Source: Xanthobacter tagetidis
Lineage (GTDB): Bacteria; Pseudomonadota; Alphaproteobacteria; Rhizobiales; Xanthobacteraceae
Reading direction: 5' to 3'
DNA: 64,000 bases
Assembly (NCBI RefSeq): GCF_003667445.1
Contig: NZ_RCTF01000009.1
Span: forward strand, 62,001 to 126,000
The position numbers were made by a program, and so were the translations under genes. Of the stretch, positions 51,291-60,653 are shown in pieces. Position 1 is the stretch's first letter, and each line of letters begins with the position of its first letter. The notes beneath the pieces are model-generated. The model was given only the letters and a program-made list of their open reading frames with translations. It had not been told where the DNA came from and ran no database searches.

Positions 51291-51380
51291 TGGCGGAAGG
51301 GGTGGGATTCGAACCCACGGTGGGGTTTCCCCCACGGCGGTTTTCAAGACCGCTGCCTTAAACCACTCGGCCACCCTTCC
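51291..51380 (-). tRNA. tRNA-Ser(TGA)
   Basis: A 90-nt serine tRNA on the minus strand, 5' end at 51380. Acceptor GGAAGGG pairs with CCCTTCC; the anticodon arm is GCGGT-CTTGAAA-ACCGC with anticodon TGA; a long variable arm (GTGGGGGAAACCCCAC type) marks it as class II; the T-arm is GTGGG-TTCGAAT-CCCAC. The CCA end is encoded (51293-51291). Its 3' end faces the Srf-like locus. Confidence 0.97.
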
Positions 51381-51714
51381 TCGGCCTGGCGCGCGGGCGC
51401 CGGGTGAACGCTCATACCTCATGGCTTCCCCTGCCGTCGAGGCGGCTGTGCGGGGGCAGGGGAGGGAGCCAGGGGAGGGATCCGCGCTGGCCGCCGGGCC
51501 CGGGCGTCCACGCCGATATCGCGCTGTGGGGCCTTCGGCGCGCAGGAAAAACGTCACATTCCGCAAGGACCTCGTTTACCATGTTCCGGTTTATGCCGCA
51601 TTTTCGCCGACATTGCCCCGCCCTTTGGCTGGACTGACGGGGCATCGGCCTCGGATCGCATGCATCCGCCGCGCGCGCCGATTCCGGCCGGGCCGGCACC
51701 GACGAGGGACAGGG
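51381..51714. other. intergenic region upstream of rlpA
   Basis: A 334-bp gap between the 5' end of tRNA-Ser and rlpA, so promoters for both are expected. It holds a 9-bp inverted repeat (TCCCCTGCC 51427-51435 with GGCAGGGGA 51455-51463). No gene is recognised; the open frames here do not resemble proteins. Confidence 0.35.
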
Positions 51715-52680
51715 ATGAAGCCGACGTCAGACCGCCAGGCATCGGACGGCGCACCGCTCGGGCGTGCGCCGCGACGCCACGCTGCGGCGGGCGGCCTTCA
51801 TCGGGCGGGTCTGCGCGGTGCTGGCCTTCGCAGTATCGGCCTTGCGCCCGCCGCGAGCCTCGTGCTCGCCGCTCTGGCGCTGGCCGGCTGCAGCGTCGCC
51901 GACAAGCTCTCCACCATCGATCCTGAACTTGGCGTGTCGGCCAGCCCCAAGGTGGTGGCGGACGGCGATCCCGTGCCGAAGGGCGGCGGCTACTACAAGC
52001 TCGGCAAGCCCTACACCATCGGCGGCAAGCAATATGTGCCGCAGGACAATCCCAACTATGTCGCCGAGGGCACCGCGTCCTGGTACGGCAAGGACTTCCA
52101 CGGCCGCAAGACCGCCAATGGCGAGATATTCGACATGGCCTCGGTCTCCGCCGCCCACAAGACGCTGCCCATGCCGTCTTATGTGCGGGTGACGAACCTC
52201 GCCAATAAGCGCTCCATCATCGTTCGCGTGAACAATCGCGGACCCTATGTGGGCGACCGGCTGATCGACCTGTCGTACCGCACCGCCGAGCTGCTCGGCT
52301 TCGCCGGCAACGGCGTCGCCAGGGTGCGTGTGGAATATGTCGGCCGCGCCCCGATCGACGGCTCGGACGATACGCGCCTCGCCATGACCCTGCGCGACGA
52401 CGGCAAGCCGGCCGAGCTGAACGGCACGTCCAATGTGATGGTCGCCTCCGCACGGTCGTTCGTGCCGGACGTGAAGGAGTCCGCGCCGCGCAACCAGGTG
52501 GTGCCGCTGCCCCTGAGCCGGCCTTACGATCTCGGCGAGTCCGCCGGCGCCCCCCGCGCCGATGCCCCGGCGCCCGCGCGCACGCCGTCCGGCACCGCGG
52601 TCGCCGCCGCCGGCTGGTCGCAGGGCGCGGCGCCCGTGTCCGGGCTCGGCTATGCCGGCGTACCCGCGGATGGCCGCTGA
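51715..52680 (+). CDS. rlpA: septal ring lytic transglycosylase RlpA family lipoprotein
   Basis: A 321-residue lipoprotein. The lipobox LALAGC marks the acylated cysteine about 60 residues in. The double-psi beta-barrel domain is clear: EGTASWYGKDFHGRKTANGE, AAHKTLPMPSYVRVTNL and IIVRVNNRGPYVGDRLIDLS. RlpA enzymes cleave denuded glycan strands at the septum. No SPOR domain is visible; the C-terminus is Pro/Ala-rich instead. ATG 51715 has GAGGGACAGGG upstream. It overlaps the following dac-like gene slightly. Confidence 0.92.
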   Translation: MKPTSDRQASDGAPLGRAPRRHAAAGGLHRAGLRGAGLRSIGLAPAASLVLAALALAGCSVADKLSTIDPELGVSASPKVVADGDPVPKGGGYYKLGKPYTIGGKQYVPQDNPNYVAEGTASWYGKDFHGRKTANGEIFDMASVSAAHKTLPMPSYVRVTNLANKRSIIVRVNNRGPYVGDRLIDLSYRTAELLGFAGNGVARVRVEYVGRAPIDGSDDTRLAMTLRDDGKPAELNGTSNVMVASARSFVPDVKESAPRNQVVPLPLSRPYDLGESAGAPRADAPAPARTPSGTAVAAAGWSQGAAPVSGLGYAGVPADGR

Positions 52681-53944
52681 TCCCTCTCCCTTCCGCTTGG
52701 CCGGTGCCGCCCCGCGCCCATCGCGCCGCGCCGCGCTGCTGCTCGCGGGAGCGCTCTCGCTGGGCGCGGGCTTTGGCGCCGGCCTCGGCGCCGCGATCCG
52801 GCCCGCCGCTGCGGCGGAAGGCGGCTTCCAGTCCGGCGCGCCCTCGGCGATCCTGGTGGACGCGGAGACCGGCACCATCCTCTACGAGAAGGAGGCCGAC
52901 CGGCCGATCCAGCCGGCAAGCCTCGCCAAGGTGATGACCGCCGCCGTCGTGTTCGACCGCCTGAGCACGGGCAAGATCAAGCTCGACACGGAATTCTTCG
53001 TCAGCCCCGACGCCTGGCGCCGCGGCGGCGGCCCCTCGGGCGGCGCGGCCATGTTCGCCGAGGTGAACAAGCCGGTCTCGGTGGACAACCTGCTCACCGG
53101 CGCCTTCGCCATCGGCGGCAACGACGCCGCTCTCACCCTCGCGGAGGGCGTGGGCGGCTCGGAAAGCGTGTTCGTGCGGCTCATGAACGAGACCGCGCAG
53201 AAGATCGGCATGAAGAACACCGTGTTCCGCAATGCCACCGGCTTCGCCGATCCCGCCCAGCTCACCACGGCGCGCGATCTCGCCACGCTCGCGCGCCACG
53301 TGATCCGCACCTATCCGGACTATTACCCGGTGTTCGCCCGGCCGGGCATCGACTGGAACAAGATCCGCCAGCGCAACCGCAACCCGTTCCTGGAGGCAGG
53401 CATCGGCGCGGACGGACTCCAGGTGGGCTGGCTGAAGGACGTGGGCAACAACGCGCTGGTCTCCGCCATCGGCGGCGCCCACCGGCAGCGGTTGATCGCC
53501 GTGATCCTCGGCGCCAAGACCGAAAAGGAGCGCCTGGAGGAGGGCAAGCGCCTGCTGGACTGGGGCTTCCAGTCGTTCCAGCAGCGCGCGCTGTTCTCCG
53601 GCGGCAAGGAAGTCGCGCGCGCCAAGGTATTCGGCGGCGCGGAAAGCTCGGTCGGGCTCGCCGCGCGCGGGCCGGTCTTCGTGCTCGCCTCGCGCGTTTC
53701 CACTGAGCGCGTGGTGGCGCGCGTGACCTATCGCGGGCCGCTGGTCGCGCCGGTGGCGAAGGACACCCAGGTGGGCACGCTCACCATCTCCCGCGGCCAG
53801 GCCAAGGTGCTGGAAGTGCCGCTTTATACCACCGCCGACGTGCCCACGGGCTCGCTGGCCCGCCGCGCCTTCGACGGCGCCATGACGCTCACCGGCGACG
53901 GCATCCGCGACATGGTGGGCAAGGTGCTGGCGAAGCTGCACTGA
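52670..53944 (+). CDS. D-alanyl-D-alanine carboxypeptidase family protein (PBP5-like), altered active-site motifs
   Basis: A 424-residue low-molecular-weight penicillin-binding protein homolog. A signal sequence with a long N-region ends near AAAAEGG. The nucleophile motif SxxK is intact ([10 protein letters not shown]). The second motif, normally SxN, reads IGGND (Ser to Gly), and the third, normally KTG, reads LQVGW. This suggests reduced or altered peptidase activity. The family C-terminal domain is present ([20 protein letters not shown]), and a C-terminal amphipathic anchor is plausible. ATG 52670 overlaps the rlpA end by 11 bp. It is followed by tmk with a TGATG overlap. Both the rlpA and tmk neighbours are usual for this gene in alphaproteobacteria. 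Confidence 0.88.
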   Translation: MAADPSPFRLAGAAPRPSRRAALLLAGALSLGAGFGAGLGAAIRPAAAAEGGFQSGAPSAILVDAETGTILYEKEADRPIQPASLAKVMTAAVVFDRLSTGKIKLDTEFFVSPDAWRRGGGPSGGAAMFAEVNKPVSVDNLLTGAFAIGGNDAALTLAEGVGGSESVFVRLMNETAQKIGMKNTVFRNATGFADPAQLTTARDLATLARHVIRTYPDYYPVFARPGIDWNKIRQRNRNPFLEAGIGADGLQVGWLKDVGNNALVSAIGGAHRQRLIAVILGAKTEKERLEEGKRLLDWGFQSFQQRALFSGGKEVARAKVFGGAESSVGLAARGPVFVLASRVSTERVVARVTYRGPLVAPVAKDTQVGTLTISRGQAKVLEVPLYTTADVPTGSLARRAFDGAMTLTGDGIRDMVGKVLAKLH

Positions 53945-54588
53945 TGCGCCGCGGCCGCTTCATCACTTTCGAGGGCGGGGAGGGGACCGGCAAGTCCACC
54001 CAGGCCGCCCGCCTCGCCGCCCGCCTCCGCGCGCAAGGACGCGAGGTGGTGGAGACGCGCGAGCCCGGCGGCTCGCCGGGCGCCGAGGCGGTGCGCCATG
54101 TGCTGCTGTCCGGCGCCGCCGAGCCTTTGGGGCCGAAGGCCGAGGCATTGCTCTTCGCTGCCGCCCGCGCCGACCATGTGGACACGCGCATCGCCCCCGC
54201 TCTGGCCGCCGGCCGCACGGTGGTGTGCGACCGGTTCATCGATTCCACCCGGGTCTATCAGGGCGCGCTGGGCGCCGTGCCGGCCGCGCTGCTCGATGCG
54301 CTGGAGCAGGTGGCGGCAACGTCCGCGTGGCCGGACCTGACCTTCGTGCTCGACGTGCCGGCCGAGATCGGCCTCGCCCGCGCCGCGGGGCGCGGCGCCG
54401 CGGCGGACCGGTTCGAGAAGCAGGGCGCCGACTATCACGGCCAGGTGCGCGCCGCCTTCCTCGCGCGCGCCGCGGCCGATCCGCGCCGCTGCGTGGTGGT
54501 GGACGCCTCGGGCGACGCGGACCAGGTGGCGGCGGAGATCGCGCGGCTTGCGGAGGCGCGGCTCGCTTTGGCGGACGCCGCGTCATGA
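53944..54588 (+). CDS. tmk: thymidylate kinase
   Basis: A 214-residue dTMP kinase making dTDP. The P-loop is [11 protein letters not shown], the DR-x segment is [15 protein letters not shown], and [11 protein letters not shown] is the conserved thymidylate kinase loop. The start overlaps the dac-like stop (TGATG) and the end overlaps holB (ATGA). Confidence 0.97.
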   Translation: MRRGRFITFEGGEGTGKSTQAARLAARLRAQGREVVETREPGGSPGAEAVRHVLLSGAAEPLGPKAEALLFAAARADHVDTRIAPALAAGRTVVCDRFIDSTRVYQGALGAVPAALLDALEQVAATSAWPDLTFVLDVPAEIGLARAAGRGAAADRFEKQGADYHGQVRAAFLARAAADPRRCVVVDASGDADQVAAEIARLAEARLALADAAS

Positions 54589-55646
54589 GCGCTGCCGCCG
54601 GCGAGGCGCTGGCCGCCGACGTGCTCGCGGACGCGCCGGCCCCGCGCGCGCAGGAGCGCCTGTTCGGCCATGCCGCGCTGGAGGCGGACCTGCTGGGCGA
54701 CTGGCGCGCCGGCCGGCTGCCCCATGCGCTGCTGATCGGCGGGCCGGAGGGCATCGGCAAGGCGACGCTCGCCTACCGCCTCGCCCGCACCGTGCTTGCT
54801 GGCCCGGCGGAGGCCCATGCCGCGCACGACCTCTCGATCGCGCCCGGCAACCCGGTGTTCCGGCAGGTGGCGTCCCTCACCCACCCCGATTTGCTGGTGC
54901 TGCGGCGCGTGGCCGAGGCGGGAGAGGAGAAGGTGCCGACCCTTATCCCGGCCGAGATGGTGCGCCGGGTGCGGCCGTTCTTCGGCTCCACGGCAGCGGC
55001 CGGCGGCTGGCGGGTGTGCATCGTCGACGCGGTGGACGATCTCAACGCCTTCGGCGCCAACGCGCTCCTGAAGACGCTGGAGGAGCCGCCGCCCAACGCC
55101 TTGTTCCTGCTGATCTGCCACGCGCCAGGACGGGTCCTGCCGACGATCCGCTCGCGCACGCGCCTCGTGCGCATGCGCCCGCTCGCCACCGAGGAGGTGC
55201 TCGCCGCCCTCGACCACCTGAAAGGCGAGGTGGGCGACCTCGACGACGCGCTCCTGCCGGCCGCCGCCGAAGCCTCCGGCGGCAGCGTGCGGCGTGCCAT
55301 CGTGCTGGCGCGCGGGGAGGGGATGGAGGTGCGCGCCGCCACCCTGCGGGCGCTGGAGCAGTTGCCGGACGTGCGGCCGGAGGAGCTCCACGCCCTCGGT
55401 GCGCGGCTCCAGGGCGACCGGGCGGACGGGCTCGATCTGTTCGTGGAGGCGGTGAGCGATTTCGTGGCCGCGCGCACCACCGCGGGCGCCGCCGCCGGCG
55501 ATCTCGGCCGCCATCGCCTTTACCGCCTCGGCGAGGTGTGGGAGAAGGTGCGGCGCAGCGCGGCCGAGGCGGATGTGTTCAACCTCGACCGCAAGGCGCT
55601 GGTATTCCGGGTTTTCGCCGATCTCGCCGACGCCGTGCGCGCCTGA
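54585..55646 (+). CDS. holB: DNA polymerase III subunit delta'
   Basis: A 353-residue clamp-loader subunit of the AAA+ family. The Walker A region is [17 protein letters not shown] and the conserved core is [23 protein letters not shown], with [12 protein letters not shown] after it. The tmk-holB order and the ATGA overlap are typical. ATG 54585 was chosen over the longer frame, which lies inside tmk. Confidence 0.95.
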   Translation: MSAAAGEALAADVLADAPAPRAQERLFGHAALEADLLGDWRAGRLPHALLIGGPEGIGKATLAYRLARTVLAGPAEAHAAHDLSIAPGNPVFRQVASLTHPDLLVLRRVAEAGEEKVPTLIPAEMVRRVRPFFGSTAAAGGWRVCIVDAVDDLNAFGANALLKTLEEPPPNALFLLICHAPGRVLPTIRSRTRLVRMRPLATEEVLAALDHLKGEVGDLDDALLPAAAEASGGSVRRAIVLARGEGMEVRAATLRALEQLPDVRPEELHALGARLQGDRADGLDLFVEAVSDFVAARTTAGAAAGDLGRHRLYRLGEVWEKVRRSAAEADVFNLDRKALVFRVFADLADAVRA

Positions 55647-55746
55647 CACCGTGCGCGCGACGCTGCCGGCGGAGCCATCGGCCGCACCGAGCGCCGGCGT
55701 GTCCGCCGGGCGCAGTGCCAAGAGCACAGCGATTTAAGAGCAAGCG

Positions 55747-57303
55747 ATGTCGCAGAAGCCGTCATTCTACATCACCACCGCGATCTCCTATCCCAACGGC
55801 GTGCCGCACATGGGCCACGCCTACGAGGCGATCGCCACCGACTGCATCGCCCGCTTCAAGCGGCTCGACGGCTATGACGTGCGCTTCCTGACGGGCACCG
55901 ACGAGCACGGCATCAAGATGCTCCAGACCGCCCAGAAGGCGGGACTGACCCCGCGCGAGCTGGTGGCGCGCAACACGCCGCGCTTCGAGGCCATGGTGGA
56001 GGCGTTCGACCTCTCCAACGACGACTTCATCCACACCACCGAGGAGCGGCACGCCCGCTCCAGCCAGGCGATCTGGAACCGCATGGCGGCGAACGGGGAC
56101 ATCTACAAGTCCACCTATGCCGGCTGGTACTCGGTGCGCGACGAGGCCTATTACGCCGAGGACGAGACCACGCTGAACGACCAGAGCGTGCGCGTCGGCC
56201 CCCAGGGCACGCCGGTGGAGTGGGTGGAGGAGGAGAGCTATTTCTTCCGCCTCTCCGCCTATCAGGACCGGCTGCTCGCCTATTACCGCGACAATCCCGG
56301 CTTCATCATGCCGGAGGCGCGCCGCAACGAGGTGGTGAGCTTCGTCTCGGGCGGGCTCCAGGACCTGTCGATCTCGCGCACCACGTTCGACTGGGGCATC
56401 CCGGTGCCGGGCGACGACAAGCACATCATGTATGTGTGGGTGGATGCGCTCACCAACTACATCACCGCGCTCGGCTATCCCGACACGGACGGCGAGCTGT
56501 TCCGCCGCTTCTGGCCGGCGGACGTGCACGTGATCGGCAAGGACATCATCCGCTTCCACGCGGTGTACTGGCCGGCCTTCCTGTGGTCGGCGGGACTGGA
56601 AGCGCCGAAGCGCGTGTTCGGCCACGGCTTCCTGTTCAACCGCGGGGAGAAGATGTCGAAGTCGGTGGGCAACGTGGTCGACCCGTTCGACCTCGCGCAG
56701 ACCTACGGCGTCGACGCGATCCGCTATTTCTTCCTGCGCGAGGTGTCGTTCGGTCATGACGGGTCCTACAGCCACGAGGCGATCGTCAACCGCATGAATG
56801 CGGACCTCGCCAACGACCTCGGCAACCTCGCCCAGCGCTCGCTCTCCATGGTGGCGAAGAATCTCGACGGCGTGGTGCCGCAGCCCGGCCCGCTCTCGCC
56901 CGAGGACGAAGCGATGCTCGCGCTCGCCGACGGCATGCTGGAGAAGGCGCGCGAGGCGATGGAGAACCAGGCGGTGCACCTCTATCTCAACGCGGTGTGG
57001 GCCGTGGTGGCGGAGGCGAACCGCTATTTCGCCGCCCAGGCACCGTGGGCCCTGCGCAAGACCGATCCCGCGCGCATGGCGACGGTGCTGTGGGTGACGG
57101 GCGAGGTGGTGCGGCAGGTGGCGATCCTGGCGCAGCCGGTGATGCCGCAGAGCGCCGCCAGGCTGCTCGACCTCGTGGCGGTGCCGCCGGACGCGCGCAG
57201 CTTTGCCGCCCTCGGGGCGGCCGGGCGGCTTCCGGCGGGCCAGGCTTTGCCGCCGCCGGTGGGCGTGTTTCCGCGCTATGTGGAGCCGGAGGCGGGTGCC
57301 TGA
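55747..57303 (+). CDS. metG: methionyl-tRNA synthetase
   Basis: A 518-residue class I aminoacyl-tRNA synthetase. The HIGH motif is [13 protein letters not shown], the KMSKS motif is [10 protein letters not shown], and [12 protein letters not shown] is the typical methionine-enzyme segment. The length fits the short form without a C-terminal tRNA-binding domain. It lies about 100 bp after holB, a common order. Confidence 0.97.
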   Translation: MSQKPSFYITTAISYPNGVPHMGHAYEAIATDCIARFKRLDGYDVRFLTGTDEHGIKMLQTAQKAGLTPRELVARNTPRFEAMVEAFDLSNDDFIHTTEERHARSSQAIWNRMAANGDIYKSTYAGWYSVRDEAYYAEDETTLNDQSVRVGPQGTPVEWVEEESYFFRLSAYQDRLLAYYRDNPGFIMPEARRNEVVSFVSGGLQDLSISRTTFDWGIPVPGDDKHIMYVWVDALTNYITALGYPDTDGELFRRFWPADVHVIGKDIIRFHAVYWPAFLWSAGLEAPKRVFGHGFLFNRGEKMSKSVGNVVDPFDLAQTYGVDAIRYFFLREVSFGHDGSYSHEAIVNRMNADLANDLGNLAQRSLSMVAKNLDGVVPQPGPLSPEDEAMLALADGMLEKAREAMENQAVHLYLNAVWAVVAEANRYFAAQAPWALRKTDPARMATVLWVTGEVVRQVAILAQPVMPQSAARLLDLVAVPPDARSFAALGAAGRLPAGQALPPPVGVFPRYVEPEAGA

Positions 57304-57429
57304 CCATGCGTCAGGTCTGCCCGTGGCTGCGACCTTGCTGCGCCGGGCGGAAAAATGCCTTAACCTTCTTCCAATTAGACTGTCCGGGTTCGACCAAGAC
57401 GGTGAGACCGAGACGGCGAGGATGAGCGT

Positions 57430-57930
57430 ATGTGGAGCGTAAGGACCGCGGGTGCGATCGCCGCGGCGCTGCTGGTGGCCGGCTGCGCCAGCGACCGTTC
57501 GCCCGCGCCCAGCGCGACCTATGATCTGACGCCGCAGATGGCGCCGCTGGAGCCGGCACCGGTGCCGGAAGGCCCCGCGGTGCCGCGCATCGAGGTGAGG
57601 CTCGCCGGCGCCGACGCGACCTTGGTGCGCGGCCGCCTCGCCACCGCTCGCCGGGCGCGCGACTATGCCATCACGGTGGACCAGCCATCCCACCTGGTCG
57701 CCGAGAAGCGCCTGCCGCCGGACGAGGCGCTGAAGCGCACCAACGGCGCCTCCTCCGACGCCGCCTTCCGGCTCGATTATGTGTTCAACACCTCGGGCGG
57801 AACCGTCACCGTGTCGCTGGAGGCGTCCATCGTCACCAATCCGGGACGGCCGGGCGAGAAGGTGCAGCCCATCACCATGCCGTCCTCCGACGCCGACGCG
57901 CTCAAGAGCGAGATCTCCGAATCCGCGTGA
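57430..57930 (+). CDS. small predicted lipoprotein of unknown function
   Basis: A 166-residue protein with a lipobox LLVAGC near residue 19, so a lipid-anchored protein is predicted. The mature part starts with a Pro-rich stretch and then a beta-rich region (FRLDYVFNTSGGTVTVSLEAS). No family is recognised. GAGG lies upstream of ATG 57430. Confidence 0.75.
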   Translation: MWSVRTAGAIAAALLVAGCASDRSPAPSATYDLTPQMAPLEPAPVPEGPAVPRIEVRLAGADATLVRGRLATARRARDYAITVDQPSHLVAEKRLPPDEALKRTNGASSDAAFRLDYVFNTSGGTVTVSLEASIVTNPGRPGEKVQPITMPSSDADALKSEISESA

Positions 57931-57937
57931 GGCGCCG

Positions 57938-58190
57938 TTCCCAGGCCAAGCGACGGCGCAGCCGGAGCATCGAGCCGGGGTCCAGGGGAAACTCCCGCGC
58001 AGCGGACAAGACCCAACGCCGCACCGCCTGCGGCGGAAAGTGTCGCCTGCGGCGTCTTCTTTGCGCTGGGTCCCGGCTCTTCTTCCGCTGACGCTCCAGT
58101 CGGCCGGGACGCGAGGGCGCGCCCGGAGCGGGCGCTTGGCCTGGCGGCGGGGCACATTGTTCCCCGGACAAGCGACGGCGCAGCCGGCAA
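57938..58190. repeat. intergenic mosaic palindromic repeat element
   Basis: The about 450-bp gap after the lipoprotein gene holds a repeat-like element. CAAGCGACGGCGCAGCCGG occurs as an exact 19-bp direct repeat at 57947-57965 and 58169-58187. Inside, GAGCCGGGGTCCAG near 57975 faces CTGGGTCCCGGCTC near 58070 as an inverted pair, and AGACCCAACGC faces GCGCTGGGTC. This looks like the dispersed intergenic repeats common in Hyphomicrobiales genomes. No gene is seen here. Confidence 0.6.
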
Positions 58191-58387
58191 TCCCCCGCGC
58201 CGCAGCACGGCCCTTGAATCTGCCGGCAGCGCCGCTATATGAGGCTTCGGTCGGCAGTTCACCGAGGCGTCGCTGTCCCTTGCGGGAAGCTAAACCTGCC
58301 ATTTCCTTCGGCTGACACTCCTCGCGGTGCCATGTCGCAAGCCAGCGACCACGACAGACCCCTTCGGCACCCCTTCGAGGACTTGTC

Positions 58388-58942
58388 ATGTCGCGACCCG
58401 TCTTTCCCTATGTCGCCGAGGACGTCTCGGCGCTCGCCCGCACACTCGGACGCGAGATCGGCGCTGCCGGCGAGAAGCCGAGCCACGTCGTGCTCCTGAA
58501 CATCCTGGCCCGCGCGGCGGGGTTCCGGAACTTCCAGCATCTGCGCGCCCAGTACACGGCCCGCGCGCATCTCGACGCGGCCGAGCGGCCGGCGCCGGAG
58601 CCCGCGCCGGTGGACCTCACCCGCGTCGCCCGCACCGCCCGGCATTTCGATGCGGCCGGCCGGCTCGCCCGCTGGCCGTCGAAGGCGAGCCAGCGGGCGC
58701 TCGCGCTCTGGGCGCTGTGGTCGCGCCTGCCGCGCGGGACCACGCTCGCCGAGAAGGAGGTCAACGGCCTCCTCGCCATGGAGCACGGCTTCGGCGATCC
58801 GCTGCTGCTGCGCCGCTTCCTGGTGGATGCGGGCCTGCTCTGGCGCACCCGCGACGGGCGCCAGTATCGCCGGGTGGAGCAGGCGCCGCCGGGCGAGGCG
58901 CTGGCGCTGATCCGCCATCTCGGCCGCCGCACCGCGCACTGA
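58388..58942 (+). CDS. DUF2087-domain protein
   Basis: A 184-residue cytosolic protein. The N-terminal part (SHVVLLNILARAAGFRNFQH) resembles the small glyoxalase-related helical domain. The C-terminal part matches DUF2087: FDAAGRLARWPSKASQRAL, EKEVNGLLA and LLRRFLVDAGLLWR...YRR. Such domains are often attached to regulators; here the HTH is absent, so a role is not assigned. It ends 7 bp before the next gene. Confidence 0.8.
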   Translation: MSRPVFPYVAEDVSALARTLGREIGAAGEKPSHVVLLNILARAAGFRNFQHLRAQYTARAHLDAAERPAPEPAPVDLTRVARTARHFDAAGRLARWPSKASQRALALWALWSRLPRGTTLAEKEVNGLLAMEHGFGDPLLLRRFLVDAGLLWRTRDGRQYRRVEQAPPGEALALIRHLGRRTAH

Positions 58943-58949
58943 GGCCGTC

Positions 58950-59843
58950 ATGCGGGACCCTATCCTGCGCACCGCCGGACCCACGGTGGTGACGACGGCG
59001 CTCGGCCCCGTCGAGGTGGTCGAGGCGGGGGAGGGCCGGCCGGTGCTGGCCCTCCACGGCGGCATGGGCGGCTTCGACCAGGGCCTGATCCTGGCCGCGG
59101 CCGTCCTCGGCGGCCCACCCGCCGCCGGCGTTCGCGTGCTCGCCCCCTCGCGCCCGGGCTATCTCGGCACTCCGCTCGGTGTGCGCCGCACGCCCGAGGC
59201 GCAGGCGGACCTCTATGCCGCGCTCCTCGACCGGCTCGGCCTCGGGCCGGTCCTGGTGACGGCGGTGTCGGCCGGCGGGCCGAGCGCGCTCGCCTTCGCC
59301 CGGCGCCATCCGGGCCGGTGCGCCGGCCTGGTGCTGGTCTCCGCCTGCACCGCCCGGCTCGACGTGCCGGCGCGGGTGCGCGCGCGCCTGCCTATGCTCA
59401 AGGCGATGTCACGCGTGCCCGGCCTGTTGCCGCTGATGGGCTGGCTCGCCGCCCGCCAGCCGGAGAAGGCGGCCCGCGCCTCCATCCTCGATGCCGCCGA
59501 ATGCCGCCGCACCCTGGCCGATCCAGAAGCCGGGCCCCTGATGCGCGCGCTCCAGGAGAGCGTGCTGCACCGGGCGGCGGCGCGCCTGCCGGGGACGGCG
59601 AACGACGTTGCGGTATTCGCCGCGCTTCCCGCGCAGCCGGAAGGGCCGGTCGGCGTCCCGGTTCTGGCGGTGCACGGCACCGGCGACCGGGTGGTGCCGT
59701 TCGCCCACGCGGAACGGCTGATGGCGGCCGATCCTTCGGTGGAACTGATGGAGGTCGCGGGCGGCGAGCACGTGTGCCTGTTCACCCACATGGACGCCAT
59801 GCGGGCGCGGGTCCGCGCCTTCCTCGGCCGCCTTGACGGCTAG
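58950..59843 (+). CDS. alpha/beta-fold hydrolase
   Basis: A 297-residue alpha/beta hydrolase. The oxyanion-hole segment is ALHGGMGGFDQ. The nucleophile elbow reads TAVSAGGPSA, that is A-x-S-x-G in place of G-x-S-x-G. The acid is in VHGTGDRVVPF and the His in AGGEHVCLF. Substrate unknown. Its stop shares the CTAG with the convergent bioY gene. Confidence 0.85.
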   Translation: MRDPILRTAGPTVVTTALGPVEVVEAGEGRPVLALHGGMGGFDQGLILAAAVLGGPPAAGVRVLAPSRPGYLGTPLGVRRTPEAQADLYAALLDRLGLGPVLVTAVSAGGPSALAFARRHPGRCAGLVLVSACTARLDVPARVRARLPMLKAMSRVPGLLPLMGWLAARQPEKAARASILDAAECRRTLADPEAGPLMRALQESVLHRAAARLPGTANDVAVFAALPAQPEGPVGVPVLAVHGTGDRVVPFAHAERLMAADPSVELMEVAGGEHVCLFTHMDAMRARVRAFLGRLDG

Positions 59844-60439
59844 CGCGGGCGGGGTGTGCCGGCGAGGCGCTCCACCACGATGACGGTGGCGAGCACGGCG
59901 ATGGACTTGATGACCGCGCCTGGCAGGAAGGGTAGGGTGCCCTTGTCGATGGCGAAGGCGAGGCCCTTCTGCCAGGCGAGCCAGCCCGCGCCCAGCGCCA
60001 TGATGACCGCATGGCCGAGAAGGATGGCGCCGAACAGCCGGACGACGTTCATCTTCGCCCAGCTCTCCTGGAGCCGGCCCACCAGCACCGCGGCGACGAT
60101 GAAGCCGATGAGGAAGCCGCCCGACGGGCCGAGCAGCACGTCAAGGCCGGTGCGCCCGCCGGCGAACAGATGCAGCCCGCTGAGGCCGAGTCCCACATAG
60201 GCGACCAGCGCCAGCAGAGCGAGGCGCGAGCCGAGCAGCGCGCCGATCGCGAGCACCGCATAGCTCTGGAGCGTGATCGGCACCGGCTCCACCGGGATGG
60301 AGAGCTGTGCCGCCCAGGCGATGAGGGCGACCGAGACCACCACCACCGCCGCGCTCCAGGCCGGCGTGTGCTCGGCAAGCCGCGCGAAGACGGGACGGAA
60401 GGGGGCGGCGGCAGGAGGAGGAGAGGCGGTGGCGGTCAT
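59840..60439 (-). CDS. bioY: biotin transporter BioY
   Basis: A 199-residue integral membrane S-component for biotin uptake, with about six hydrophobic segments. The family signature is seen in PVPITLQSYAVLAIGALLG and LLGPSGGFLIGF. In alphaproteobacteria BioY may work alone or with BioMN; those genes are not in the window. The stop overlaps the convergent hydrolase gene by four bases. Confidence 0.95.
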   Translation of the reverse strand: MTATASPPPAAAPFRPVFARLAEHTPAWSAAVVVVSVALIAWAAQLSIPVEPVPITLQSYAVLAIGALLGSRLALLALVAYVGLGLSGLHLFAGGRTGLDVLLGPSGGFLIGFIVAAVLVGRLQESWAKMNVVRLFGAILLGHAVIMALGAGWLAWQKGLAFAIDKGTLPFLPGAVIKSIAVLATVIVVERLAGTPRPR

Positions 60440-60653
60440 GTGTCAGGTCCTGGAACGATCGATCCGGGCCGCAATGCCCGCCGCGGCGATCCGGACGATG
60501 AGGCCGGATCGCTGTCCCGGTATGCGCCCCTGGCCTCCGCGGTCAAGCCCGGCTTCCGTAGATGCGGGGTGCCTCGACGCCGCACGGGGATCGGCTTATG
60601 TCAGGGCCCGACCCGGGCGGCCCGGCCGCCACCTTCCGATTGACCGGTTGCCC

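Noticed and set aside
51291..51320. Second copy of the tRNA-Ser 3' end as an island attR site
   Set aside because: I looked for the T-arm/acceptor string elsewhere in the window and did not find it; no integrase gene is present either. The island idea is therefore kept only as a hypothesis.
50925..51566. 213-codon minus-strand frame spanning the tRNA-Ser gene
   Set aside because: It crosses a well-formed tRNA, so it cannot be a normal gene as a whole; only the part after the tRNA was noted as a possible remnant.
55762..58389. 875-codon minus-strand frame opposite metG and the lipoprotein gene
   Set aside because: It runs through metG, whose motifs are unmistakable on the other strand; high-GC artefact.
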